From Viridothelium virens (lineage: Eukaryota; Ascomycota; Dothideomycetes; Trypetheliales; Trypetheliaceae), in contig ML991818.1 of NCBI GenBank assembly GCA_010094025.1, forward strand, positions 178,617 through 242,616: a stretch of 64,000 nt of DNA. Direction: 5' to 3'. The notes below the pieces were generated by a model that was given only the letters and a program-made list of their open reading frames with translations, searched no databases and was not told where the DNA came from. Below are positions 12,201-22,427 of the stretch, piece after piece; within the stretch, counting starts at the first letter, position 1; the number at the start of each line of letters is the position of its first letter. The translations under genes were made by a program, and so were the position numbers.

Positions 12201-12743
12201 GATGGGTGTACAGCGTGCATTGCTAACATTCTTACTCCGAGTACGGGTTTCCAAACTACGTTGGTCCACTAGGCAATGTTGATAAGATGGACCTCTTCTG
12301 AAGGTTTTCATCAAAGAATTCTCTCAGGTCAGATACTTGGTATAAAAATAGTTATCATTGCTTTTTGACTTTTCTACTTTGGATGAATAGCATCGTGAGA
12401 ATCTATCGAAAGACGCGGCTATGTAAGCGCTGTTAGGTTTGCCTTTTGTTATACAATTCGAACATTTTCCTAATGTCATACCTGTTTTGTATTCAGTCTA
12501 TTGTACTGTGACGCTACTCATCCTACCTTTGTTCCTCCTTTTCCATCGATTCCATCCTTCTTGGTAGCAGCTTTCCTCTGCTGCCTCCCCTTCTTTTATT
12601 TCCTTCTCTCGCTCCGGTGATTATGACTGGGAGTGTTAGAGGAAACAAATGAGCAAGCCGATGCGAATGCACAGGTATTCATTGGCTGTCTGATGCGCGG
12701 GGGTTCTGTCCGGGTGCTGCCCGCTTCTAATTAGCCCCGCTCC

Positions 12744-12805
12744 CCGGTGAAGCACAGAGACGCGAGTGGATCAGAATCCAAAATAGATGATCGATTGGTG
12801 GTTGT
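12744..12805 (+). repeat. direct repeat, copy 1 (~60 bp)
   Basis: Near-identical to 13281-13344. Shared core GAAGCACAGAGACGCGAGTG, then GATCAGAA, AGATGATCGATTGG and TTGT, with only a few substitutions, mostly A/G and C/T transitions. The copies lie about 540 bases apart in the same orientation. Confidence 0.85.
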
Positions 12806-13280
12806 ATTCTCGATTCGGGTCGTCTGAAGGGCTCGAAGAAGGTGATGACGACTTATTCGAAGTAGAAGCCAGCTTGGTCAGTGTGGTCTTACCTTATGGC
12901 AAGAGTCGTCCTGGGTTTGCTGGCAGTCGTGCCCTAACGCTGAGGAAAGTGCTGAATTTGTTTCTTTTCTTCCATCCCAAAAAAAAAGAATCGGGAAAGT
13001 GCGGGTGCTTATAACTCGAAACAAAGGACGTTCGATGATGAGGAATCATACGAGCAGGACGATCGAGGGAGTAAATGAGGGGGATTTGTCTTCGAAGCTG
13101 TATCGTGGTCCAGAGGACAACAAGTTCTGGTAGCACACTGCTGCCCAGAATCAAAGAATTCAACAAGACGAAAATGGAACTCTTGCCTTTTCTGAGAGCC
13201 CCAGAATCACCGGCAAAGCAGAAAAAGCTTCAAGAACATTTGCGAGAGACCGAACCGCGTTCAGAGGAGCAAACAAAATC

Positions 13281-13344
13281 CCCAGATGAAGCACAAAGAC
13301 GCGAGTGGATCAGAACCCAAAACAGATGATCGATTGGTTGTTGT
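13281..13344 (+). repeat. direct repeat, copy 2 (~60 bp)
   Basis: Second copy of the repeat at 12744-12805, with GAAGCACAAAGACGCGAGTG as its core. The pair brackets about 475 bases of non-coding sequence at the left border of the PKS cluster. Confidence 0.85.
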
Positions 13345-13517
13345 CTAAGCTAGGAGAAAGCTAAGAAGTTTGGAGCTAAAAGCTAGGAGCCAGCGGCTAG
13401 ACTCATGTGACCGTGCACGGGCCACAAGCCCACAGCGGAGCGGCCACGCCCGATCCGGGATCGCCACTCTCGCTGCTCTTGATGTTTATAAAGACCGGCT
13501 AGAGGTAGCTTCGGTAT

Positions 13518-15868
13518 CTAACGTCCATTTCCGCCATTCACGCCATTTACACCGTTCATACCATTGACACCATTCACATTCTTGTTTATCTTGGAGATTA
13601 GGAATCCAGAGAAATATTCGTCCAGGCTATCAACTTGATCGGGTCGTACGGTCCTTCCGACCCACAGATCGGGACGGACAGCGACGACTGCACCTGTACC
13701 ATGATCAACGCCCCACATAGTATGGCCGTCCTCATCTGGAGGCTGGTCATCATAGACAATGGAGGCAACCTCTTTCAGCACCTTGAATTCCGGCCCGGCC
13801 AGGACAGTATCAATCTCGAAAGGTAGTCTTTTCGTGACGACTACGATGTTGAACACCTCCGGGCCCCCATAACGCGAGTAGAAGCCAGCCGGATCAGACA
13901 AAGATTGAGCAAACTGCTGAACATTGTGTTTCACTAGCCCCTCAGTTGAAGAAGCAAAGACCACAAGGTGAAAGTACTTCGCACCTTTCATCACATCGTA
14001 CAGGTAGCCTGTGGTCCCGGTGCTGAGACTTACCCGAGGATTCGGTGCGCGAACGCCATTGTCGACAACCACTGGTGATGTAGCTTCATCCTGCCGGGGG
14101 AACAGGGCCGACTTGCCGTATGCTACGTCCAGGCCAAGCATAAATGAACCGTATCTCTGGTAGTAGTCCGCCAGATAGAGGTGTTCCGGAAGTCTTTCCC
14201 CGGGTTTCGCAAAGCCATAGGGCTCGCCTCGAACGGCGTGCTTGATTGCCTCGGCACCCAAATCTTTACCCAGCTCATGAGTGTGCGGAACCGGCTCATC
14301 CGAATTGCAGCAGTATCGAAGGTACTTGCCCGACAGCTCCACAACGTTTGCGGCATGAAGCCTGCGCTCCATATCATACGAGGGAAGTAGGGACTGGATA
14401 GGAGACAGGCCACGAGAGCAGTATCCGAGCTTCCAGCCCAAGTTGGCAGCGTCCAAGATTGACGCGTTGAGGCCAAATGCGCCAAATACACTGTGGATAT
14501 GTCTATCGCTTGGTTAGCCACCGGAAAACGTGAGGAGAAGTATCAGGTTCGACTTACGCAGCATCACCTGCCAAGTGAACTCTCATGTCTTCTGACGAGA
14601 AGGACTCCGCAACTCTTTCGCTGACCTTCCAAATGGCGTACCACGTCAGCGGAGAGGCAAACTTTACAGTGAAAGGGGCAAAGATGCGATTCGATTGGAT
14701 CAGCACCTCTTCCGGCGTTATGGAGTGGACGTCAATTTTCCCACCGGCTTCCTTGAAGGTAGGGTCATTTTCCTGTTTTGTCTTGCGGACGCGCTCAATG
14801 AGAGATCTGTTAAGCTGCGTATACAGTCTGATGTGTCCGTCTTCTCGCGGAATGATAATGTTACATCCATGCTCGGTGCTTAGATAGCATCCAAAAATCC
14901 AAGCGTGTGGATAATCGGACTCAAACTTACCGTCCATAATGCCCCAGTATATGTCCGTACTCACGCCGTGAAAAGGGATTTGGAGCTGTTTCCGGATCAT
15001 GCTCGACGCCCCGTCGCAACCAACAAGAAACTTGGCGCGGATAGTTTCTTCCCGTCCCGTCTTATCATTATGGATGACAGCTTTGATGGGCCGTTCCGGG
15101 TTGTCCGATTCGGAGATGTCATACTCTTTTAGTGTGTTGCAGCGCTCAACCAGGATCTGGTGGCGGAGGAGGTCTCGCACAAAGATGCGCTCTAGCTGGC
15201 CCTGGGTGATGACGTGCAAGCCTCGAAAACGTGAGTCAGACTGATGTGTTCGCCCGTGGAACAGCACCTTGCCATCTCGCCAGACGGCTGTCCGCTCTAT
15301 GATAGGTCCCTCTTCAGTGACTTCTGTCGAGATGCCCCAAGCGTACAATGTTTCTGCATATCTTGGCAAGACGGCATCGGCACGGCCCGTGGGCAGAGGT
15401 GTCTCTCCCTTGTCGAGAATGCGGAAACTAACACCCTGTCGAACCAGGCTAAGGGCAGTTTCTAAGCCGGTCGGCCCAGCTGCACTATTTATTAGTCTTG
15501 TCCATTGCATGTCCCTTTGCTCTTAACTTTTATTCTCATCTCGTTACGCAGCGGGTTGGGTCTTTGTGGCATCCTTGATAACACTTACCGCCAACGATCA
15601 AGACGTCCACATCAGTAGATGGATTCCACCAGTCTGGCAATCCATCAGGGCTGTTCGTACCATTGAAGATAGTGGGCCAGGTTCGCAGCACGCTCTGTCC
15701 TAGACCGTTGTTGGCCTGCGCAGTGTCTATGTCGATAGATTGTGGTGTCGTGTAATGCGATCCAGCTGGCAATACCTTTGCTCCCGGCTTTGGGTACAGC
15801 CAAGGTTCGCCTTCGGACGGTTGCCTGAAGCCGTTTTTGTAGGTGGTTGGCTCAATAGATTTAGACAT
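13518..15868 (-). CDS. FAD-dependent aromatic hydroxylase, phenol 2-monooxygenase type
   Basis: Class A flavoprotein that hydroxylates a phenolic ring using NAD(P)H and O2; probably tailors the aromatic product of the neighbouring PKSs. Exons on the minus strand: 15868-15589, 15479-14558 and 14502-13518, giving 728 residues. The dinucleotide-binding fold DVLIVGAGPTGLETAL sits at residues 88-103 after an unusual ~85-residue N-terminal extension. The second FAD/NAD(P)H motif is FLVGCDGASSMIRKQL and the third GDAAHIHSVFGAFGLN (398 onward). The C-terminal ~200 residues match the thioredoxin-like domain of phenol hydroxylases, ending in PDQVDSLDEYFSGFLI. The last ~20 residues are a low-complexity Asn-Gly-Val tail coded by a 9-nt-like repeat. 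It diverges from the reductase gene through a 1.5-kb promoter region. It differs from the ~450-residue dearomatising monooxygenases usual in azaphilone clusters. Confidence 0.9.
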
Positions 15869-16120
15869 ATCGACGAGAGAAATTGAAGAAGAAAAACTTT
15901 GGGTCGAACAGTTCCGATCTGACGGCTTTGGTCGTCCTTATGGTAAGCTGCAGATTTTTGACGACAACAGGTAGTGAGATGAATTCTTAATGAAATTGTT
16001 CAGGAGCTGAGCTGAGCCGAACACTATATACTAGGGCTCCCAAAAATACGTATCTTATCAATTCGGATTCAATTCGGATTGAAATACAATTGGATCAAAG
16101 AACAGGCGATTTCGATTAAT

Positions 16121-16295
16121 GTTACGCTGGAGGATCATGGGCGCTTCTGCAGCAGGGCCGTATGCACGAAACAAGAGCACAGACCCCTGTGTGAGTAGAG
16201 TAGATGGTTTTCTGCATCCTGCTGTTTGCATAGAGATATCATCATTCCTCTGTGCTTTCGTCCCATTACTTGCTCGCTATGACTGTGATTATGAT
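16121..16295 (+). repeat. dispersed repeat, copy A (decayed)
   Basis: About 170 bases that align to 31748-31918 in the same orientation. Shared blocks include GTTAC..TGGAGGA.CATGGG, GCACGA, GAGCACAGAC, CCTGT, TATCATCA and GCTATGACTGTGATT (GCCATGACTGCGATC in copy B). Many differences are C-to-T with copy A carrying the T, consistent with RIP or deamination. Confidence 0.7.
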
Positions 16296-16670
16296 AATTA
16301 ATCTATTTTATGCAGGATTTATTTACATAAGAATCTTTTTGCGTATGAAATTGTAAAAAAATCTAGACTAAATTAGGCAAATCTTTTCTTTTCGTTAAAC
16401 AGGAATTTGAATTAAAGAAATCGTTTTCTGATTTGTTGATTTATAATAATGAATTAAAAAGAAAAACTAAGTTAATGACTTATAATCATGTTTTTATCTA
16501 TATGATGATTAATATTAACTTTTGATCAGAATGATAGAATTAAATCCATTTTGGAGCTTCTGCAATATACTATTCTATTATTTCTATACTATACCTGAGT
16601 CTGATGACTTTATATTACTTTTTTAACGGTCTTATATAAGATAAAGTCATTGAATTGTGTGAGATATCTA
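16296..16670. other. AT-rich island
   Basis: Dominated by A and T, with long A/T runs and many TA steps, and sharply richer in AT than its flanks. It follows directly after repeat copy A and probably represents the more heavily mutated part of the same insertion. No coding potential. Confidence 0.65.
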
Positions 16671-17369
16671 TATACAGCTATTGCAACGGCATGGCGCGGC
16701 CCGTCCAATTAGATGACTGAGAGATGACACCACATGTAATATAGGTACTGAGTGATATCAGACCACGATTTGATATTTCATTTTTTTAGCCTATCGTAGT
16801 GGCCAGCGGGATCGCATGCGTTGGATCATCGACATATGATAATCCTGCGACGTAATGTCACGCTGCACAGTCGCAGATTGGCTTTCATTTGAGGCGACGA
16901 TTTTGATGCAGTCAATCCTTAATCGCCAATAGAATGAGAAATGGGATCGAAGCACTGCGGCTGAGAGAACATGTGTGTATGTGCGATAATGCACGACGGA
17001 ATGTAGGGCGAGATCTTGACGCCCCATATATGCAAGATCGCCCCGTCAGCCTAAGCGCGGCCCGACTAGCTTTCCAGGGACGATAGGGGGAACAGGAGGG
17101 GGGTGATATCATAGCATTGCTGAGTGGTATCACGCTACGGCTTGATAATCTAGTCGTTCGACTTAGTGGCGTTAAATAAAAAACAATGAAAGATTAATAG
17201 GGTTCAACATGCTATATCGCCAAGTTTTCTGTGATGTGCTGCAGGTTTGGTAAGGCTTGACACTTAGTAAACCTTGGGCACCTTCCTGCCTCTTTGTCAT
17301 TTCTTACTTTCGAACCTCCGCCTCATTTTTACTTTGCAACTTTCCACGAGCAAATTCATCAGTCAACGC

Positions 17370-18483
17370 ATGCCGACAACCAAGATGGCCCGTCGCGTTC
17401 TTCTCACCGGGGGCAATGGCTTTATCGGATCCCATATTCTGGCCCAGCTTCTTGACCGTAACTTCAGCGTCTGCTGTGCCGTTAGGACACAGGAAAAAGG
17501 TGACAAGATTTTGAGAGACTTCGCTGCGCAGCAAAGCCAACTTGCTATCGCAATCGTCCCCGATATCGTCGCACCGGAAGCATACCGCAATGTGGTACAG
17601 GGAACACCCCCATTCGATGCCGTATTTCACACTGCATCGCCTTTTACGTATCGGCACATTGGGAGTAACCTTGAGTTCCTCGATCCGGCGATCAAGGGTG
17701 TAAATAATCTGCTAAAAGCCATCAAAGACAACGCGCCTAGCGTCAAGAGAGTCATTTGGACTGGCAGCTGCGCTAGTGTGATTGACTACGACAACCTCGC
17801 CTCGGACCCCCCCAAAATGTATACAGAAGCTGATTGGAATCCCATTACATGGGAAGAAGCAGTGCACGGGGATCCGTCGAAGGCTTACAGGGCTAGCAAG
17901 CTTTTCGCGGAACGTGCAGCATGGAAGTTTATGAAGGAAGAAGAGCCGCATTACGACTTAGTGACTTTATGCCCGCCTGCGACTTTTGGTCCTTTGCGGC
18001 ATTCCATCTCAAGCATCGACGACTTGAACGAATCAAACTCTCGGCTGTGGAAGCTTTGCTTCAACTCGACAAAGAATGCTTCTATGCCGTACATGCCTGT
18101 ACACACTTATGTCGATGTCCGCGTAAGTCTTTCAGCTTGACTCATGGTTTAATTCAACTAAAATGCCGTAGGATCTTGCGGATGCCCAAATCAAAGCTAT
18201 GATCGTTCCGGAGGCCGGAAATCAACGCTTCGTGGTCTGCGCAAAGCAATTCAGCTTCCAGGATATTTGCGATATCCTTAGAACACGCTTCCTTGAGCTA
18301 AGTGAGCGCACGCCGTTAGGCAAACCTGGGACAAGCTCCTTGCCTCCAGGTGCCTACTCGGTAGACAACTCTAAAGCGAAAAAATTGTTAGGAGTGGAGT
18401 TCCGAAGCCTCGCAGAGACGGTCGTGGATGTCGCACGTTGCCTGTTAGATCTTGAGCAGAATGAAAAGCAGGCTCATCACTGA
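17370..18483 (+). CDS. Extended SDR reductase (NAD-dependent epimerase / GRE2-like fold)
   Basis: Predicted NADPH-dependent carbonyl reductase of the extended short-chain dehydrogenase family, near dihydroflavonol and cinnamoyl-CoA reductase-like proteins. Exons 17370-18122 and 18172-18483 (49-nt intron) give 354 residues. The start is MPTTKMARRVLLTGG; a second ATG at 17385 is possible. The Rossmann motif TGGNGFIGSH sits at residues 13-22, the segment FHTASPF and catalytic WTGSCAS are present, and the active-site pair Tyr173/Lys177 lies in AYRASK. The tail LGVEFRSLAETVVDVARCLL is typical of the family. It is transcribed away from the FAD hydroxylase and towards the MFS gene, so it probably belongs to the PKS cluster, reducing a ketone or the aldehyde released by the R domain. 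Which carbonyl is unknown. Confidence 0.88.
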
Positions 18484-19194
18484 TGCGGGAGCTTACATAT
18501 AGAGTTGAGTAAGCTGAAATCTTCTGATATCAGTCCTGAGTAGAGAAGAGCTGCAATACTCATCACAATACTAGTGTCATTGTTACAGTGCTTATGTCCG
18601 GTGTCATGACATCGGACTATGATTATATCTCCCACATATGTGCTCAGGTGATCTGCGGATATCCTAAATTTCCTAACCATTCATTCTATTGTTTTTGTGT
18701 CAGTGTGGCTTAGAGCCAAGCTGATGGCGTCCGCTAGCGCCCATTGGCGCTCATTAGCGTGAGCCCCAATAGGACTTAAGACTTTAAGACTTTAAGTCCG
18801 ATACACACACGTATCGTATTCGCGCGTATGCGCGCTTTAGCCGGCTTCTTTCTTATACTTATTCACTGTTCGTAGCTATCATGATGTTATAGGTAATATT
18901 CAGCATATCGAGCATGTACTGCAGCTAAGTACATTGCGTGACTTGCCCCGCCCGTGCTGTTTGCTGAATCAAACTGTGGTGACCACCCAGCAACCTTGGT
19001 ATTTACTACCTACCTAGGTACATTAGGATCGTCACACAGACGCGGAGTTAATCGGGCCCAGGCCCATCATCTGTCAGCCAGGCAGTAGCCCACGGAACAG
19101 AGAACTGCGCCAAGATAAGTAGGACCTACCTATCTGTTACCTGAGCTCGACCAACAGCTTCCTCTCGACATCATTCTTCACCCAGCTCAACATA
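18484..19194. promoter_or_regulatory. intergenic region, reductase / MFS gene
   Basis: Holds the reductase 3' end and the exporter promoter. A perfect inverted repeat (18772-18799, GGACTTAA...TTAAGTCC) and adjacent alternating CGCGCGTATGCGCGC-type sequence (about 18822-18836) form an unusual structured patch. Nearer the gene, TACCTACCTAGGTA-like steps occur around 19005-19020. Confidence 0.5.
18772..18799. repeat. inverted repeat with internal AAGACTTT tandem
   Basis: Arms GGACTTAA and TTAAGTCC enclose two GACTTTAA steps, so the stretch can fold as a stem or bind a dimer. No known family recognised. Confidence 0.7.
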
Positions 19195-21139
19195 ATGTCG
19201 AATACCAGCATTTCCGAAGTCGAATTGCAGCCTCAAAATGCCGCAAAAGGATGGCCTCGTTCTCAACCGAGCTCTCAAACCCTAGACGCTCATCGGGATG
19301 AAGAGGCGTGGTCAAGCAATGCAGTAAGCAAGAGCCAGTCTCGGACGTCGTCGGCGGAAGGCATACAGCCGTTGCCCAACTTGCCCTTACCATCGTCGGC
19401 GCCTCCGCCACGGGATATTCATGGCATCAAGTGGACGTTTGCTGGTAGGTTCAGTCTCACAGCTCCAAGGTTCGTTGAGTGTCTACTCACACACGCCGCA
19501 GTGATTGCCATATTGTCAAGCGTGTTTCTATTCTCCCTGGATCAGACCATCGTCGCTGATATTCAGCCAAACATCATCGCCGAATTTGGTTCAATCCAAA
19601 AATTGCCCTGGCTATCAGTCGCTTTTCTTCTCGCTTTTGCAAGCACTAACCTGTTCTGGTATGCTCTTGCACTCGTTCCAATGTGCACGCGGCTTCTTTG
19701 AAACAACCACTGACGTTTTTCCGTTGTCAGGGGACGAATATATGGTCAATTCAATCCGAAATGGGTCTATGTGCTTTGCGTAGTGGTTTTTGAGCTCGGT
19801 TCGACTGTATGCGGGGCGGCGCCTAACATGAACGCAATCATCGTCGGACGTGCTCTGGCTGGCCTTGGCGGCGGAGGAATGTACCTAGGAGTGATGATGA
19901 TGCTGTCCCTGTTCACTACGCCCCTTGAACGACCAAAGTACATTGGCATCATCGGCGTAGTGTTCGGTGTCGGCACAGTGTGAGTGCTATTGCAGTCCTT
20001 GCTCGGAGAGTCCGAGACGTGTAAGAGCTTTTTAATGACCATGGCATCTCTGCCACAGCCTAGGACCTATAATCGGTGGAGCCTTTGCCGATAACCCGGC
20101 CACTACGTGGAGATGGGCCTTCTACATCAATCTTTGTATTGGAGGTGCCTTCGCTCCAGCATTTCTCTTCCTACTCCCGTCCCGTGATCTACGACCGGGT
20201 GTGAAGATCGGAGAGAGGTTGAAAGCAATTGACTGGATAGGAAACACTCTAATCTCCGGTTCTTATGTCTCTGCACTCATGGCCATCTCATTCGGTGGCA
20301 CAACATATGCGTGGGACAGCGCCCAAGAAATTGCTCTATTCTGCGTTTCCGGCGTCTTATTCATCGCGTTATGCATTCACCAAGTTTGGTCAGACCCGCA
20401 GCGCAGGATGTTTCCGGTTCACTTCCTCAAGAACAAAGGCCTTCTGATACAGTTCTTGGTGGGAGCCTCGGCGGGAACGTCGTCCTTTGTCACCATCTAT
20501 TTCATCCCACTGTATTTTCAATTTTTGCAGAACAGCAGTTCGCTCCTCGCCGGCGTGCGATTGTTGCCATTTATCGGCTCACTGGCGGCATTTACCATGG
20601 TGAACGGTAACCTCATGGTACGATCCGGTTACAGCATGCCATGGTACGTCGTTGGCTCTGCCCTCGTCATCGCCTCCAACAGCATGCTCTACACAATCGG
20701 TATATCAACTTCCAATGGCTTCATTTACGGAGCAATGGTCCTCAACGGAATCGGCACCGGCATGTTTCTGAATGCTCCATTTGCCGTTGCACAGTGGATT
20801 GCTCCACCAAAGGAGATACCGAGCGCCGTCGGATTCATCATGTGTGCTCGAGGAGGAGGACTTGCCATCGCATTAGGCATGGCAAACGCCATCTTTCTGA
20901 ACTTGACCCAAAACAGAATTCACCATGTGCTCCCTATCCTGGACAACACCCAAGTCCAAAGCCTGATCTCCGGCGCGGGAAGTAACCTCTTACAAACACT
21001 AACTGCCACTGAGCAACAGCAAGTCCTCGAAGCTATTGCCTTCGCCATCAGTCGTGTTTTCATCATGTCCATCGCTTCTGGCTGCTTGTGTTTCTGCCTG
21101 TCGCTTCTCATGGACCGCAAGAAGATCAAGCTGGGTTAG
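19195..21139 (+). CDS. MFS efflux transporter, DHA2-like 14-TM family
   Basis: Plasma-membrane drug:H+ antiporter-type protein that likely exports the cluster product. Exons 19195-19444, 19502-19658, 19731-19979 and 20059-21139 give 578 residues. A ~80-residue hydrophilic N-terminus rich in Ser and Pro precedes the first membrane helix. Family signatures are SLDQTIVADIQPNII, the WGRIYGQFNPKWVY step after helix 2, GRALAGLGGGGMYLGV, and the motif C-like GVGTVLGPIIGGAFAD followed by TWRWAFYINLCIG. Central YFIPLYFQFLQ and the late IASGCLCFCLSLLMDRKK are also usual in fungal secondary-metabolite pumps. All three introns are needed to keep the transmembrane motifs intact. It points towards the NR-PKS and converges with it. 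The link to this cluster rests on position. Confidence 0.92.
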
Positions 21140-22427
21140 GCGCTTGTACATTGCAGTGCGCCTCTCCGATCCTTACGAAGAGACGAATCTCTCCCGTTCA
21201 TCTTGATTTCGTACGCTAGAACACGCAAAGCTCGTCTTGCATAAACAGAGTCCACCTGTGTAGAATTATAGATTAGCTATGTACTGCCTTCCACTCCGAA
21301 ATTTTTAAAAATACGATCAGTTTCGGCCCTGTTACAGGCACCTGTGCATTCGCATGCACTGTAATTCTTGCCATGGTTGCTTGACACATTGGTCGTGCAA
21401 GATGATTTTCGGCCATTGAGCGAATGCCGGTCGTCGCCTGACGATTTCCTTGATTTAAGTCATTTGACTACCCACACACCTCCTACTCTATAGTCGTAGC
21501 ACTTATATGACCATTCCTAATCGTCGTTTCGATTCACAATCTCGAGAAGCGACGCAACCAGCCGAACCTGCGTTTTACGATTCCAGTGTAGAGGTCAGAG
21601 AAAGCACAGGCGCTGTGCCTAGCGGAGATTTGTTCAACTCTGTCCAAGGCATCGTGCCATGACTCAAGAAGGGCGGCTTCAGGCGAGGCAGTGGGTATGC
21701 CTACGTGAGATATCCCTTAGTCTATTGTGATATCTAGTACGATGAGAGAGCGCGTGTCAAGGGAGGGCTTGTCTGGCGTATACTTTCTGAAGAATTGAAA
21801 GAGGCTGCATCTACGCAGGAAATCTTAGCTTCACCTATGGAGGCGGTTGGCTTGACCCGACTGCAACTTTGTCTTGGTTTGTCTATAGTTCGGAGCAAGC
21901 CTCTGGTATGATGATTACACAGACTCATCACTTAAAAATTTCAGACCCCCTTATGGTCTTGGCTTACTCTATTTGCTTTTCTATTCGGTGTTCTTAGATG
22001 TGATTACAGCGCATTAGAGTAGTCCCCCAACACTTCATTATCCTCCACCAAAACTTGGTTAGCTCAACCATTTTTCATTCAACAATTCAGGAGATAACAG
22101 TATTTAAATTTATGATATAGTTATGACTTAAGATGATAAGTGTATCATTCAAAGAAGTTATCTATTCCATCTAATTTTACGGAGTACTAGTTTAGAGTTT
22201 ACTTGAAGCTCAGTAATTCTTTTTTCACGTGTTTTTGGTGAGGTGCGGGGATTTTCTAGGTCGGGAAACTTCTGCCCTAAAAGTTGTAGTCTATTTAGGA
22301 AAAGAGGATGAAGCTACAAATAAAGCGTCGATAGAGGAAAGAAGCCTTAATGAGATCTATAGACACGTCTGGAGATATCACCATCTCGCGCTATCCACCG
22401 TCATACAAAACTACAAGGTTTCAAGTG
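21140..22427. other. intergenic region, convergent MFS / NR-PKS
   Basis: About 1.3 kb between convergent stop codons, becoming AT-richer towards 22,000-22,200. No gene, RNA or repeat could be supported. Confidence 0.5.

Larger units (their letters stand above)
12201..13517. other. intergenic region, no supported gene
   Basis: Separates the GH28 gene from the 3' end of the FAD monooxygenase and so marks the left edge of the PKS cluster. It holds the direct repeat pair listed separately. Small open frames here are not convincing. Confidence 0.5.
15869..17369. promoter_or_regulatory. divergent promoter, FAD hydroxylase / SDR reductase
   Basis: Shared upstream region of two PKS-cluster tailoring genes. 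A tandem 11-bp step ATTCGGATTCA / ATTCGGATTG places CGG triplets at 16064-16066 and 16075-16077 in direct orientation, a layout that Zn2Cys6 regulators can bind. The centre has been invaded by a decayed repeat and an AT-rich island, listed separately. Two similar short blocks, CTGAGTGATATCA near 16749 and CTGAGTGGTATCAC near 17121, recur towards the reductase. Confidence 0.5.
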
